Shown here in pieces: positions 46,196 to 58,257 of a stretch of DNA of 64,000 bases (position 1 is its first letter; every line of letters starts with the position of its first letter). The stretch spans positions 23,497,618-23,561,617 of the forward strand of contig OZ024809.1 of the NCBI GenBank assembly GCA_964017045.1, read 5' to 3'. The notes below the pieces were generated by a model. The model did no database searches, was not told the DNA's origin, and saw nothing but the letters and a program-made list of their open reading frames with translations. The position numbers and the translations under genes are program-made. The DNA comes from Omphiscola glabra. Its lineage: Eukaryota; Mollusca; Gastropoda; Lymnaeidae.

Positions 46196-46909
46196 TCAAC
46201 GTCGACCCTGACAACTCTTCTGTTTCCAATTCTAACTCTGCCACATCTTCTGTTGCCAATTCTAACTCTGACACCTCATCTGTTGCCAATTCTAACTCTT
46301 CCACCTCTTCTGTTGCCAATTCTAACTCTGACACCTCATCTGTTTCCAATTCTAACTCTGACACCTCATCTGTTGCCAATTCTAACTCTGACACCTCATC
46401 TGTTTCCAATTCTAACTCTGACACCTCATCTGTTTCCAATTCTAACTCTGACACCTCATCTGTTTCCAATTCTAACTCTGACACCTCATCTGTTTCCAAT
46501 TCTAACTCTGACACCTCATCTGTTTCCAATTCTAACTCTGACACCTCTTCTGTTGCCAATTCTATCTCTTCCACCTCTTCTGTTGCCAATTCTAACTCTG
46601 ACACCTCATCTGTTTCCAATTCTAACTCTCACACCTCTTCTGTTGCCAATTCTAACTCTGACACCTCATCTGTTGCCAATTCTAACTCTGACACCTCATC
46701 TGTTTCCAATTCTAACTCTGACACCTCATCTGTTTCCAATTCTAACTCTGACACCTCATCTGTTTCCAATTCTAACTCTACCACATCTTCTGTTGCCAAT
46801 TCTAACTCTGACACCTCATATGTTGCCAATTCTAACTCTTCCACCTCATCTGTTGCCAATTCTAACTCTTCCACCTCTTCTGTTGCCAATTCTAACTCTG
46901 CCACATCTA
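46196..46909. repeat. 30-bp minisatellite, about 24 copies, open in several frames
   Basis: The unit contains AATTCTAACTCTGACACCTC and ATCTGTT(G/T)CC. With a ten-codon period, the plus strand reads LPILTLTPHL repeats within a 281-codon frame (46094-46939). The minus strand reads acidic ELELATDEVS repeats (143 codons at 46188-46619 and 91 codons at 46629-46904). Copies differ mainly at CTCATC/CTCTTC, TTG/TTT and GACACC/TCCACC. Confidence 0.96.
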
Positions 46910-48017
46910 ACCGCTACCGTTTCTCATTGCAAAATGTAACTGCATCTCCACCCATCCAACCCAAAGTAATACCCCCTCCCCCAAGCTATGTCTCAGCCTA
47001 CAACCAACCAGCCCCCCTCATCCTCCAACTCTCCACAATACCGTTACCCCGGGGGAGTAACGTAAGGGCTAGTCTGGGGCCAGCTAATGGTCAGGGCTGG
47101 ACAGTGGTAGCCGGGACACCCCGGAGATTTATACCCCCAAGATGCTACGTTGACCGGAAGTCAGGTCCTGGTCAGTCCACGCCGGCGCATAGAGTTGCTA
47201 TAAGTGGATCTATTTTTCTCTTCCTTTTTTTCCACTGTAGAATTATCCCTGAGATTTGTTGCCGTTAGTAAGAGTCGGTGGAGAGAGTCGGTGGTGAAAG
47301 TCGGTGGAGAGATTGATATCTTTTAATTTTTTTTAAAAAAGTGTAAAAATCAATAATAATAATTATAAAATTGTATAATTCTAGAATTCTGGTAATCATA
47401 TAATAATTGAATATTTGTCAAGTGCTTCATTCATAAATCTATCTATAAATTGTGTACTATCAAAATATTCGTGACATCCATTGGAATCGAATACCTGTTT
47501 CTGTAACACATTCATGATACTGGAATCCCATGGATCCCCCCCCCCGGGGGGCCATCTCATGCTTGCTCACTCATCTTTCTTTTAAAGTCAGTGAGTTGTT
47601 CACAGTGGCATTTTGAGTAGGTGCGTGACATAAGAATGGTAACCAGGGGGGGTGGGGTGATACAAAGTGGAGCTTCTCTTCCTTTAATCCATTGTTCCCC
47701 CCCCCACCTCAGGGTGAACTGCGACACATCATTAGTTCATCTTAAAACTTGGTGTTTCTCAAAGTATGGGCAATATTGTTCGGCATGGGAAATATTGGTA
47801 GGCATTGGCTAAATTTGTAGGCATTGGCTATATTGGTAGGCATTGGCTATATTATTAGACATGGTCATGGTAACGCTGGTGAGCTACTCAATAAAAGTGA
47901 CATGTAGAGAAGATGAGATGATGGCGAGTGTGTGTGTTTGTGTGTGTGTATGTGTGTGTCTGGTGGGGAGGGGCGGGGTCACAAGCTACTAATGTCAGTT
48001 AGTTCAAGTTTTTCGTA
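46910..48017. other. Unclassified GC-richer segment, then filler
   Basis: A plus frame (46927-47268, 113 codons, Pro-rich start, GQGWTVVAGTPRRFIPPRCY in the middle) covers a GC-richer patch at about 47040-47200; I do not recognise it. Further on are a poly(C)/poly(G) hairpin near 47536-47550, a short 23-base repeat with TAGGCATTGGCTA (47785-47855), and (GT)n at about 47925-47960. Confidence 0.35.
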
Positions 48018-49376
48018 GCATCAAGTATAGCGCTGATATGGCCATAACATTAAGTATATCGCTGATATGGTCATAGCATCAAGTATATCGCTGATATGGT
48101 CATAACATTAAGTATATCGCTGATATGGTCATAGCATCAAGTATATCGCTGATATGGTCATAACATCAAGTATATAGCTGATATGGTCATATCATCAAGC
48201 ATAGCACTGATATGGTCATAACATTAAATATAGCGCTGATATGGTCATAGCATCTAGTATAGCACTGATATGGTCATAGCATCAAGCATAGCACTGATAT
48301 GGTCATAGCATCAAGTATAGCGCTGATATGGTCATAACATTAAATATAGCGCTGATATGGTCATAGCATCTAGTATAGCACTGATATGGTCATAGCATCA
48401 AGTATAGCGCTGATATGGTCATAGCATCAAGTATAGCGCTGATATGGTCATAGCATCAAGTATAGCGCTGATATGGTCATAGCATCAAGTATAGCGCTGA
48501 CATGGTCATAGCATCAAGCATAGCGCTGATATGGTCATAGCATCAAGTATAGCGCTGATATGGTCATAGCATCAAGTATAGCGCTGATATGGTCATAGCA
48601 TCAAGTATAGCGCTGATATGGTCATAGCATCAAGTATAGCGCTGATATGGTCATAGCATCAAGTATAGCGCTGATATGGTCATAGCATCAAGTATAGCGC
48701 TGATATGGTCATAGCATCAAGTATAGCGCTGATATGGTCATAACATCAAGTATAGCGCTGATATGGTCATAGCATCTAGTATAGCACTGATATGGTCATA
48801 GCATCAAGTATAGCGCTGATATGGTCATAACATCAAGTATAGCGCTGATATGGTCATAGCATCTAGTATAGCACTGATATGGTCATAGCATCAAGTATAG
48901 CGCTGATATGGTCATATCATCAAGTATAGCGCTGATATGGTCATAACATCAAGTATAGCACTGATATGGTCATATCATCAAGTATAGCGCTGATATGGTC
49001 ATAACATCAAGTATAGCGCTGATATGGTCATAACATTAAGTATATCGCTGATATGGTCATAACATCTAGTATAGCACTGATATGGTCATAGCATCAAGCA
49101 TAGCGCTGATATGGTCATAGCATCAAGCATAGCACTGATATGGTCATAGCATCAAGCATAGCACTGATATGGTCATAGCATCAAGCATAGCACTGATATG
49201 GTCATAGCATCAAGCATAGCACTGATATGGTCATAGCATCAAGCATAGCACTGATATGGTCATATCATCAAGCAAATCGCTGATATGGTCATAGCATCAA
49301 GCAAATCGCTGATATGGTCATAGCATCAAGCATAGCGCTGATATGGTCATAGCATCAAGCATAGCGCTGATATGGT
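48018..49376. repeat. 29-bp satellite, about 47 copies
   Basis: The unit contains GCATCAAGTATAGCGCTGAT and ATGGTCATA. Variants (AACATTAAG, ATCTAGTATAGCACTG, CAAGCATAGCACTG) are clustered: CAAGCATAGCACTG dominates 49080-49270 and CAAGTATAGCGCTG dominates 48400-48760. Confidence 0.97.
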
Positions 49377-49749
49377 AAGGTACTTTCGACTTAAGAAATT
49401 CTTTTTCGGCTTTGCTTTGCGTCCATCTTGAGCATGTGTCATCATTTAATAATGCTCTGGTCATCTCTCTTTTTTTGTGGGCAGACATTTTTTTTTCTTT
49501 TCAGTTCATTTCGTTAATATTTTTATGAGATGCCATTTCGGTTTTATGAATTACCATCGCTGTTTTATTAATTACCTTTACAGTTTTACGAATTACCATT
49601 GCTCTTCTCTTGAATTACCTTGCACTTCTTCATTGTCTTTCAAATATTTTTTGTTATCCACGTTATTTGATCTTATGTGTTCCTTCAGATTTTTTAACAC
49701 AGATCTCCTAGACTGTCTGTTCAGTCATTCTATTTCAATCGTCGACACA
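49377..49749. other. No gene seen
   Basis: T-rich sequence with loosely repeated AATTACC phrases (about 49548-49618). The 103-codon frame is hydrophobic from base bias. Confidence 0.45.
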
Positions 49750-52428
49750 CTATTCTGCCCTTCTGTCCATCTCTGCCCATCACCTTGACTAAGGATCCGG
49801 ACTATTAACATTCTGCCCTTCTGTCAATCTCTGTCCATAACCCTGGCTAAACATTCTGACCTTCTGTCCATCTCTGTCCATCCCCCTGACTAACGATCCT
49901 GACTAAAGATTCTAACCTTCTGTCCATCTCTGTCCATCCCCCTGACTAACGATCCTGACTAAAGATTCTGACCTTCTGTCCATCTCTGTCCATCCCCCTG
50001 ACTAACGATCCTGACTAAAGATTCTAACCATCTGTCCACCCCCCTGACTAACGATCCTGACTAAACATTCTAACCTTCTGTCCATCTCTGTCCACCCCCC
50101 TGACTAACGATCCTGACTAAACATTCTAACCTTCTGTCCATCTCTGTCCATCCCCCTGACTAACGATCCTGACTAAACATTCTAACTTTCTGTCCATCTC
50201 TGTCCATCCCCCTGACTAACGATCCTGACTAAACATTCTAACCTTCTGTCCATCTCTGTCCACCCCCCTGACTAACGATCCTGACTAAACATTCTAACCT
50301 TCTGTCCATCTCTGTCCATCCCCCTGACTAACGATCCTGACTAAAGATTCTAACCTTCTGTCCATCTCTGTCCACCCCCCTGACTAACGATCCTGACTAA
50401 AGATTCTAACCTTCTGTCCATCCCCCTGACTAACGATCCTGACTAAAGATTCTAACCTTCTGTCCATCTCTGTCCACCCCCCTGACTAACGATCCTGACT
50501 AAAGATTCTAACCTTCTGTCCATCTCTGTACATTCCCCTGACTAACGATCCTGACTAAAGATTCTAACCATCTGTCCACCCCCCTGACTAACGATCCTGA
50601 CTAAAGATTCTAACCATCTGTCCATCCCCCTGACTAACGATCCTGACTAAAGATTCTAACCTTCTGTCCATCTGTCCATCCCCCTGACTAACGATCGTGA
50701 CTAAAGATTCTAACCTTCTGTCCATCTGTCCATCCCCCTGACTAACGATCCTGACTAAAGATTCTAACCTTCTGTCCATCTGTCCATCCCCCTGACTAAC
50801 GATCCTGACTAAAGATTCTAACCTTCTGTCCATCTGTCCATCCCCCTGACTAACGATCCTGACTAAAGATTCTAACCTTCTGTCCATCTGTCCATCCCCC
50901 TGACTAACGATCCTGACTAAAGATTCTAACCTTCTGTCCATCTGTCCATCCCCCTGACTAACGATCCTGACTAAAGATTCTAACCTTCTGTCCATCTGTC
51001 CATCCCCCTGACTAACGATCCTGACTAAAGATTCTAACCTTCTGTCCATCTCTGTCCATCCCCCTGACTAACGATCCTGACTAAAGATTCTAACCTTCTG
51101 TCCATCCCCCTGACTAACGATCCTGACTAAAGATTCTAACCTTCTGTCCATCTGTCCATCCCCCTGACTAACGAACCTGACTAAAGATTCTAACCTTCTG
51201 TCCATCTCTGTCCATCCCCCTGACTAACGATCCTGACTAAAGATTCTAACCTTCTGTCCATCTGTCCATCCCCCTGACTAACGATCCTGACTAAAGATTC
51301 TAACCTTCTGTTCATCTGTCCATCCCCCTGACTAACGATCCTGACTAAAGATTCTAACCTTCTGTCCATCTGTCCATCCCCCTGACTAACGATCCTGACT
51401 AAAGATTCTAACCTTCTGTCCATCTCTGTCCATCCCCCTGACTAACGATCCTTCTGTCCATCTCTACCCATCACCCCGACTAACGATCCTGAATAAACAT
51501 TCTGACCTTCTATTCATCTGTGCCCATCACCCTGACTAAGGATTCGGACTAAACATTCTGCCCTTCTGTCCATCTCTGTCCATAACCCTGACTAAACATT
51601 CTGACCTTCAGTCCATCTCTGTCCATCACCCTGACCAACGATCCTGACTAAACATTCTGACCTTCTATCCATCTCTACCCATCAACCCGACTAAGGATTC
51701 GGACTAAACATTCTGACCTTCTATCCATCTCTGTCCATAACCCTGACTAAACATTCTGACCTTCAGTCCATCTCTGTCCATAACCCTGACTAAACATTCT
51801 GACCTTCAGTTCATCTCTGTCCATCACCCTGACTAACGATCCGGACTAAACATTCTGACCTTCTGTCCATCTCTGTCCATCACCCTGACCAACGATCCCG
51901 ACTAAAAATTCTGACCTTCTGTCCACCCCCCTGACTAACGATCCTTCTGTCCATCTCTGTCCATCACCCTGACCAACGATCCCGACTAAAAATTCTGACC
52001 TTCTGTCCATCCCCCTGACTAACGATCCTTCTGTCCATCTCTGTCCATCCCCCTGACTAACGATCCTTCTGTCCATCTCTGTCCATCACCCTGACCAACG
52101 ATCCCGACTAAAAATTCTGACCTTCTGTCCATCCCCCTGACTAACGATCCTTCTGTCCATCTCTGTCCATCACCCTGACCAACGATCCCGACTAAAAATT
52201 CTGACCTTATGTCCATCCCCCTGACTAACGATCCTTCTGTCCATCTCTGTCCATCACCCTGACCAACGATCCCGACTAAAAATTCTGACCTTCTGTCCAT
52301 CCCCCTGACTAACGATCCTTCTGTCCATCTCTGTCCATCACCCTGACCAACGATCCCGACTAAAAATTCTGACCTTCTGTCCATCCCCCTGACTAACGAT
52401 CCTTCTGTCCATCTCTGTCCATCACGCT
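49750..52428. repeat. 54/56-bp satellite, about 2.7 kb
   Basis: The unit contains CCCCTGACTAACGATCCTGA, CTAAAGATTCTAACC and TTCTGTCCATCTCTGTCCAT. Units of 56 bases carry CCATCTCTGTCCATC; 54-base units carry CCATCTGTCCATC and form runs at 50640-51030 and 51240-51400. There the minus strand reads an 18-residue repeat (MDRRLESLVRIVSQGDGQ). From about 51440 the order changes to a compound of about 93 bases with GACCAACGATCCCGACTAAA (51880-52420). Confidence 0.97.
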
Positions 52429-52599
52429 GAAACATTTTTCTGATCTGTCATTGTGTATTTTGTTAAGGCCTAAGTGCTTAGCTCGGTCTGGTTGGAGCTT
52501 AAACGGAGGCGAAGGAGCTGCAAATGTTTGCTCTCTGTCGTTATCTCAATGAGATTATCATGGCTGAGATTTACGCACGTTCTCTTACTTTACTTTTTC
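52429..52599. other. Short unique spacer
   Basis: Separates the 54/56-bp satellite from the CT array; nothing is recognised. Confidence 0.5.
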
Positions 52600-53246
52600 A
52601 ATCACCTCTCACTCTCTCTGTCTCTCTCTGTCACTCTCTGTCACTCTCTGTCTCTGTCTGTATCTGTCTCTCTCCCTCTCTCTGTCTCTCTCTGTCACTC
52701 TCTGTCTCTCTCTGTATCTGTCTCTCTCCCTCTCTCTGTCTCTCTCACTCTCTGTCTCTCTCACTCTCTGTCTCTCTCACTCTCTGTCTCTCTCACTCTC
52801 TGTCTCTCTCACTCTCTGACTCTCTCACTCTCTGTCTCTCTCACTCTCTGTCTCTCTCACTCTCTGTCTCTCTCACTCTCTGTCTCTCTCACTCTCTGTC
52901 TCTCTCACTCTCTCTGTCTCTCTCCTTCTCTCTGTCTCTCTCCCTCTCTCTGTCTCTCTCACTCTCTGTCTCTCTCACTCTCTGTCTCTCTCAATCTCTG
53001 TCTCTCTCACTCTCTGTCTCTCTCACTCTCTGTCTCTCTCACTCTCTGTCTCTCTCACTCTCTGTCTCTCTCACTCTCTGTCTCTCTCACTCTCTCTGTC
53101 TCTCTCCTTCTCTCTGTCTCTCTCCCTCTCTCTGTCTCTCTCACTCTCTGTCTCTCTCACTCTCTGTCTCTCTCAATCTCTGTCTCTCTCACTCTCTGTC
53201 TCTCTCACTCTCTGTCTCTCTCACTCTCTGTCTCTCTCACTCGAAT
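52600..53246. repeat. CT-rich array with 18-bp periodicity
   Basis: TCTCACTCTCTGTCTCTC repeated. A block at 52900-53015 recurs at 53085-53200, a higher-order copy. The 260- and 332-codon frames rich in S, L and C are artefacts. Confidence 0.96.
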
Positions 53247-53948
53247 ATCACATTAGGAAATGGCGTCAGCGGGCCGTCGAGCTCACGCTCCTTATGCCCT
53301 CCCCGGCGCCCACCCGCACCTGCCGGCCGCCTCGGCGGCAGGCCGTGCGGAAGGGCGCCAGAGACCTCCCCGGGCGTGGAGCGTCCCCGCCCGCAACCGC
53401 TCGATCGGGTTCGCCGACGGAGACCCTCCCCGACCGGAGACATCTGGTCGACCAAAGACGCTGTGTTTCAAGCGTCCGTAGTCCACTCTCCCAGTAGCCG
53501 GGACGGTAAATTAACGTCCTAATATCTCCCCCCACCCGTCCCGGGGAAGCATCGGACGCCCTCTAAGAAGGATTCTACAGTGGGTTTCCACCTCGCGACT
53601 AGTTCGCGAAATAGCTGGGACGAAACGGTTGCCTAGGAGCAGCTTTCTCAGGGCTGCATATTTAGAATCACCGGCTATAGGCTTCCACCACAGCCTATAG
53701 CCTCATATCCCTTAACGGCAACTTGTAATCATGATCCCTACCCTGTGTTTGCCTTTTCTTCCCCCTGTGAAGCATCACAGGTGGCAGCCCTGTAGGAGCT
53801 GTTTATTCCAGCAACTACCATGCATGGCCGTGTCTGCCACGCGGGACACGCAATGGTTGTAATGTGCCCCGGGTTAACGCCGAGGGGGTCGGTTGCCAGC
53901 GCTTCCAAATCGGCAAGTCACTACAGACTTGTCAACCGGATTCCAGGG
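53247..53948 (+). mobile_element. GC-rich island inserted in the CT array
   Basis: About 700 bases of GC-rich unique sequence flanked on both sides by the same TCTCTCACTCTCTGTC array. Its left end (TCACATTAGGAAATGGCGTC, GGGCCGTCGAGC) matches the end of the element at 29933-30174 in the opposite orientation. Overlapping short frames of 64-89 codons occur on both strands and none is recognised. A 5' or internal LINE fragment or a SINE-like unit is possible. Confidence 0.6.
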
Positions 53949-54652
53949 GGAGGTCTCTCTCACTCTCTGTCTCTCTCACTCTCTGTCTCTCTCACTCTCT
54001 GTCTCTCTCTGTATCTGTCTCTCTCCCTCTCTCTGTCTCCCTCTCACCAACTCTCTCTCTCTGACTCTCTCTCTCCCTCTCTGTCTCTCTCTCTCTCTAT
54101 ATCTCCCTATCTATGTCACTCCCCCCTCTCTCCTTCTTTCTGTCTCTCTCCCCCTCTCTCTCTCTCTTCCTATCTCTGTCACCCACTCTCTCTCTCTCCC
54201 TATCTCTATCACTCCCTCTCTCTCTCCTTCTTTCTGTCTCTCTCACCCTCTCTCTCTCTCTCTCCCTATCTCTGTCACTCCCACTCTCTCTATTTCTCCC
54301 TATCTCTGTCCCTCCCACCCTCTCTCTCTCCATATCTCTATCACTCCCCCCTCTCTCTGTCACTCCCCCTCTCTCTCCTTCTTTCTGTCTCTCTCCCCCT
54401 CTCTCTCTCTCTATATCTGTAACTCCCCCCCTCTCTCTCTCCCTATCTCTGTCACTCACCCTCTATCTCGTTCTTTCTGTCTCTCTCCCCTCTCTCTTTC
54501 TCTCCCTATCTATGTCACTCCCCCTCTCTCTATCTCTCCCTATCTCTGTCACTGCCCCTCTCTCTCTCCCTATCTCTATCACTCCCTCTCTCTCTCTCTC
54601 TCTCTCTATCTATCTCTATCACTCCCCTCTCTCTCTCTCTAACTCTCTCCTG
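53949..54652. repeat. CT-rich array, right part
   Basis: Begins with the same 18-base pattern as 52600-53246, then becomes irregular CTCCCTATCTCTGTCACTCC phrases. Frames of 120-249 codons on both strands are artefacts. Confidence 0.95.
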
Positions 54653-54791
54653 TCAAGGCTCGCTGACAAACCAACTACTTTCCACCCCCTCCCCTCACTC
54701 CACCACTCCCTCACCGTCCCACCTCTGACTCCTTCTTTGTTTACTCTTCTTTGTGTTTACGTTTTATTCATTCAATCAGCATTTTTTATTC

Positions 54792-55213
54792 TCGTCATCC
54801 CCCCCCCCCCCTTTTAACATTATTTTCATCATTTTCTGAACCAAACCTGGTTGTTCTTCCATCTTCTTTGGACTTTTAAAATTAATTCTTTGCCAGTGTG
54901 TCAGTGTGGAGCTGATAACATCTCGTCATTACACCCCCCCCCCCTTTTTAACATTATTTTCATCATTTTCTGAACCAAACCTGGTTGTTCTTCCATCTTC
55001 TTTGGACTTTTAAAATTAATTCTTTGCCAGTGTGTCAGTGGGGAGCTGATAACATCTCGTCATTACACCCCCCCCCCTTTTAACATTATTTTCATCATTT
55101 TCTGAACCAAACCTGGTTGTTCTTCCATCTTCTTTGGACTTTTAAAATTAATTCTTTGCCAGTGTGTCAGTGGGGAGCTGATAACATCTCGTCATTACAC
55201 ACCCCCCCCCCCC
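54792..55213. repeat. Three tandem copies of a unit of about 135-140 bp bounded by poly(C)
   Basis: Each copy has CTTTTAACATTATTTTCATC, GGTTGTTCTTCCATC and CTGATAACATCTCGTCATT, then a C run of 8-14 bases. Copies are almost identical apart from C-run length, GTGTGGAG/GTGGGGAG and an extra T. Confidence 0.95.
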
Positions 55214-55649
55214 CAGAAAATTCGCACCACGTATTCTCCTCACAACCGAATGTGTTCTTTGAACTTCCTGCCCTCTGAATTCTTTCCGTTGTGTCTTTTG
55301 ACTCATTTTAAAATATTCCTATCTTATTGTCTGTCTATATGTATGTCTGTCTGTCAGTCTCTTGGGGCTCTCATTCTTTCTCTCACTCTCACACACATAC
55401 TCACTCACTTATTCTTTCTGCTAAGTTCTTTTGATCTCATTAATGAAGATACGTTTAGTATATAAATACCACTTATCTCTTAAAAAGTATCTCTCTGCAT
55501 AGTACATACCACTAAATATGTTGCTAGTGAAAGCTACTGCCCGGTATCCTTCTTGTTGACAACATAGTATTACTAAAGAATTATTTATATTGCAGAGACC
55601 AAATCGATAATTCCATTTTCCCCAAACATAAAGCTAGCAAGTGCAGAAG
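55214..55649. other. No gene seen
   Basis: T/C-rich then AT-rich sequence with no recognised protein. Confidence 0.5.
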
Positions 55650-56130
55650 ACTTTTGGAAACTAATGCCACATCATCTATTTGACCGGAAATTAATGCCAC
55701 ATCTTGTGATGGACTGGAAGTTAATGTCAAATCTTCTATCTGACTGGAAATGAATGCCACATGTTGTGTTGGACTAGAAGTTAATGATACATCTTCTGGC
55801 TGTCTGGAAATTAATTTTCACATCTTGTGTTTGATTGGTATACGTTATATCACTTCTTGTGTTGGTCTGGTAGTTAATGCCACATCTTCTGTCTTACTTT
55901 AAATTGATGCCACATCTTCTGTATAACTAGAAATTAATGCCACATCTTCTGTATAACTAGAAATTAATGCCACATCTTCTGTCTTACTAGAAATTAATGC
56001 CACATCTTCTGTCTTACTAGAAATTAATGCCACATCTTCTGTCTGACTGGAAGTTATATCACATCTTGTGTTGGTCTGGTAATTAATGTCACATCTTCTA
56101 TCTCACTTGAAATTAATGCAACATCTTTTA
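55650..56130. repeat. Minisatellite of about 30 bp, degenerate
   Basis: The core unit contains GAAATTAATGCCACATCTTC. The central copies (55900-56040) are clean 30-bp repeats; both edges carry diverged units with GGACTGGAAGTTAATG or GTGTTGGTCTGG. Confidence 0.92.
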
Positions 56131-56264
56131 TGCTGCTAGGCGCATGTTACACTGGTAAGAAAAAAATATTAATAACACATTTCTCGTCCGCCCTAAATAA
56201 ATTCATTTTATGCGCAACTTCAGTGACATTATAAATTCATGGAAAATGAGACCAGACTATCTAC

Positions 56265-56985
56265 TCACCAACTAATATCCATTTCATTTCTTTAGGCAAC
56301 TCATCCACCTGAAATATAATGTCCATTTCGTTTATTTATGCAACTCATCCGCCTAAAATCTAATATCCATTTCATTTCTTTAGACAACTCATCCACTTAA
56401 AATATAATATCCATTTCATTTCTTTAAGCAACTCATCCACTTAAAAATCTAATATCTATTTCATTTCTTTAGGAAACTCATCCACTTAAAATCAAATATC
56501 CATTTCATTTCTTTAGGCAAATCATCCACTTAAAATATAATATCCATGTTATTTCTTTAGGCTAATCATCCACTTGAAATCTAATATCCATTTCTTTTCT
56601 TTAGGCAAATCATCCACTTAATATCTAATATCCATGTCATTTCTTTAGGCAAATCATCCACTTGAAATCTAATATCCATTTCATTTCTTTAGGCAAATCA
56701 TCCACTTAAAATCTAATATCCATGTCATTTCTTTAGGCAATTCATCCACTTGAAATATTTTATCCATTTCATTTCTTTTGACAACTCATCCACTCAAAAT
56801 CTAATGTCCATTTCATTTCTTTAGGCAAATCATCCACTTAAAATCTAATATCCATGTCATTTCTTTAGGAAAATCATCCACTTGAAATCTAATATCCATT
56901 TCATTTCTTTAGGCAACTCATCCACTTAAAATCTAAAAACCATTTCATTTCTTTAGGCAACTCATCCACTCAAAATTGAATGTAG
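56265..56985. repeat. 44-bp minisatellite, about 16 copies
   Basis: The unit contains ATCTAATATCCATTTCATTT and CTTTAGGCAACTCATCCACT. Confidence 0.95.
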
Positions 56986-57066
56986 ACTTTCTTTACTTTG
57001 AAGATTGAAAACATGTGCCAAGCGTTCGAAATAAAGTTCAATTTCTTGATATCAATATCAACCCCA

Positions 57067-57340
57067 ATGTTATCGGAAATTTGATCGAAAGAAATTTCGT
57101 CGACGGAAAATTGTTAGAATCTTTTTTTCAGTTCACACGATCAAATTTTTGTCAAATTTCTTTTTGAACGCACTACATTATGTAATAAAACAAAATAATG
57201 CGCGCAAAAAGAAATTTGACGCCAAATTTTAACGTGTAAACTAAAATAAAAAAATTATTCTACCAAATTTCTGTTCGATCACATTTCCGTCGATCAATTT
57301 TCCGTCGACGAAATTTCTTTTGATCGAATTTTCGGATACG
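57067..57340. mobile_element. Foldback MITE, 274 bp, perfect 8-bp TSD
   Basis: Inverted arms of about 45 bases meet in AAATTTCGTCGACGGAAAAT. Inside them a second inverted pair, TCAAATTTCTTTTTGAACGC/GCGCAAAAAGAAATTTGA, makes most of the element self-complementary. The flanks CAACCCCA at 57059-57066 and 57341-57348 are identical. The 8-bp duplication suggests a hAT-type (or other 8-bp) transposase acting in trans; there is no coding sequence. Confidence 0.9.
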
Positions 57341-57348
57341 CAACCCCA

Positions 57349-57724
57349 GAACTGATGACATATCCAGCTGAGATTTTCTGACATCCAGTTATCCATCACA
57401 ACACACTCACTTATCCACTAACCTGTTAAACTGTCTTTTCTTTTATGGGGGTTACCCAGCTGCCCAACCAATACCAACACATATATCCAATTATCCAATT
57501 ACCATTAATCAATATACCTTTAATCCACTTATCCATAATCTTCTCTCTTCCCCCACCGACCAGCCCACCCTGGTGCATCGTCTGCCCGTCTCGTGTCTGC
57601 TCATCTTATAACCGAATCAACCAATTTCACTAAGTAGCATGTGTTTTCTGCGGAGATGAGACAATTACTTAATTAGATTGACTCTTACGTAACACAGAAA
57701 CAATATTTCTGCATTGTTATACGG
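57349..57724. other. No gene seen
   Basis: Pyrimidine-rich and AT-rich sequence; the 62-codon frame here is unrecognised. Confidence 0.5.
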
Positions 57725-57833
57725 CTAATTCTATGCCATACTTACCAGAGTTACCATGGCATGGTATCTGCATTTTTTTTACATCTAACTGTATGCCATA
57801 CTTACCAGAGTTACCACGACATGGTATCTACAT
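57725..57833. repeat. Two-copy 60-bp direct repeat
   Basis: TATGCCATACTTACCAGAGT recurs with a 60-base offset, with a few substitutions on either side. Confidence 0.9.
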
Positions 57834-58075
57834 TGGAACATGAACAATGCCCCCCATCCCGGCTACCATCGAAATTCCTAATCCTAGAGTCTTAGAAAGT
57901 TTAACTATTCCAACTTTAATTGTGGGATGTAGTCTCCGCCCAGTTGACAAAGGACCGCACACAGGTGATGAATAAGAACGTATTATTTATAGAACGCCTC
58001 ACATGTAGGTGTCCAAATAAGTAGATGCATGTATAACAGATAAGACTTTATTAAAAATCATATCATAAAATATCA

Positions 58076-58257
58076 CATCTTAACAGATCACATAAAAAAT
58101 ATAATAGATCACATTATAATAGATCATATCATAACATATCACATTATAACAGATCACATTATAAAAGATCACATTATAATAGAGCACGATATAATAGATC
58201 ACATTATAATAGATCAAATTATAATATATCAAATTATAATAGATCACATTATAATAT
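58076..58257. repeat. AT-rich repeat of about 16 bp
   Basis: About eleven imperfect copies of AGATCACATTATAAT. Confidence 0.9.

Noticed and set aside
47040..47200. tRNA-derived SINE
   Set aside because: The patch is GC-rich, but I could not find convincing box A and box B sequences at the right spacing.
52524..53522. 332-codon plus frame, the longest in the window
   Set aside because: It is CT-array translation fused to the GC-rich island, with no recognisable domain and many overlapping frames.
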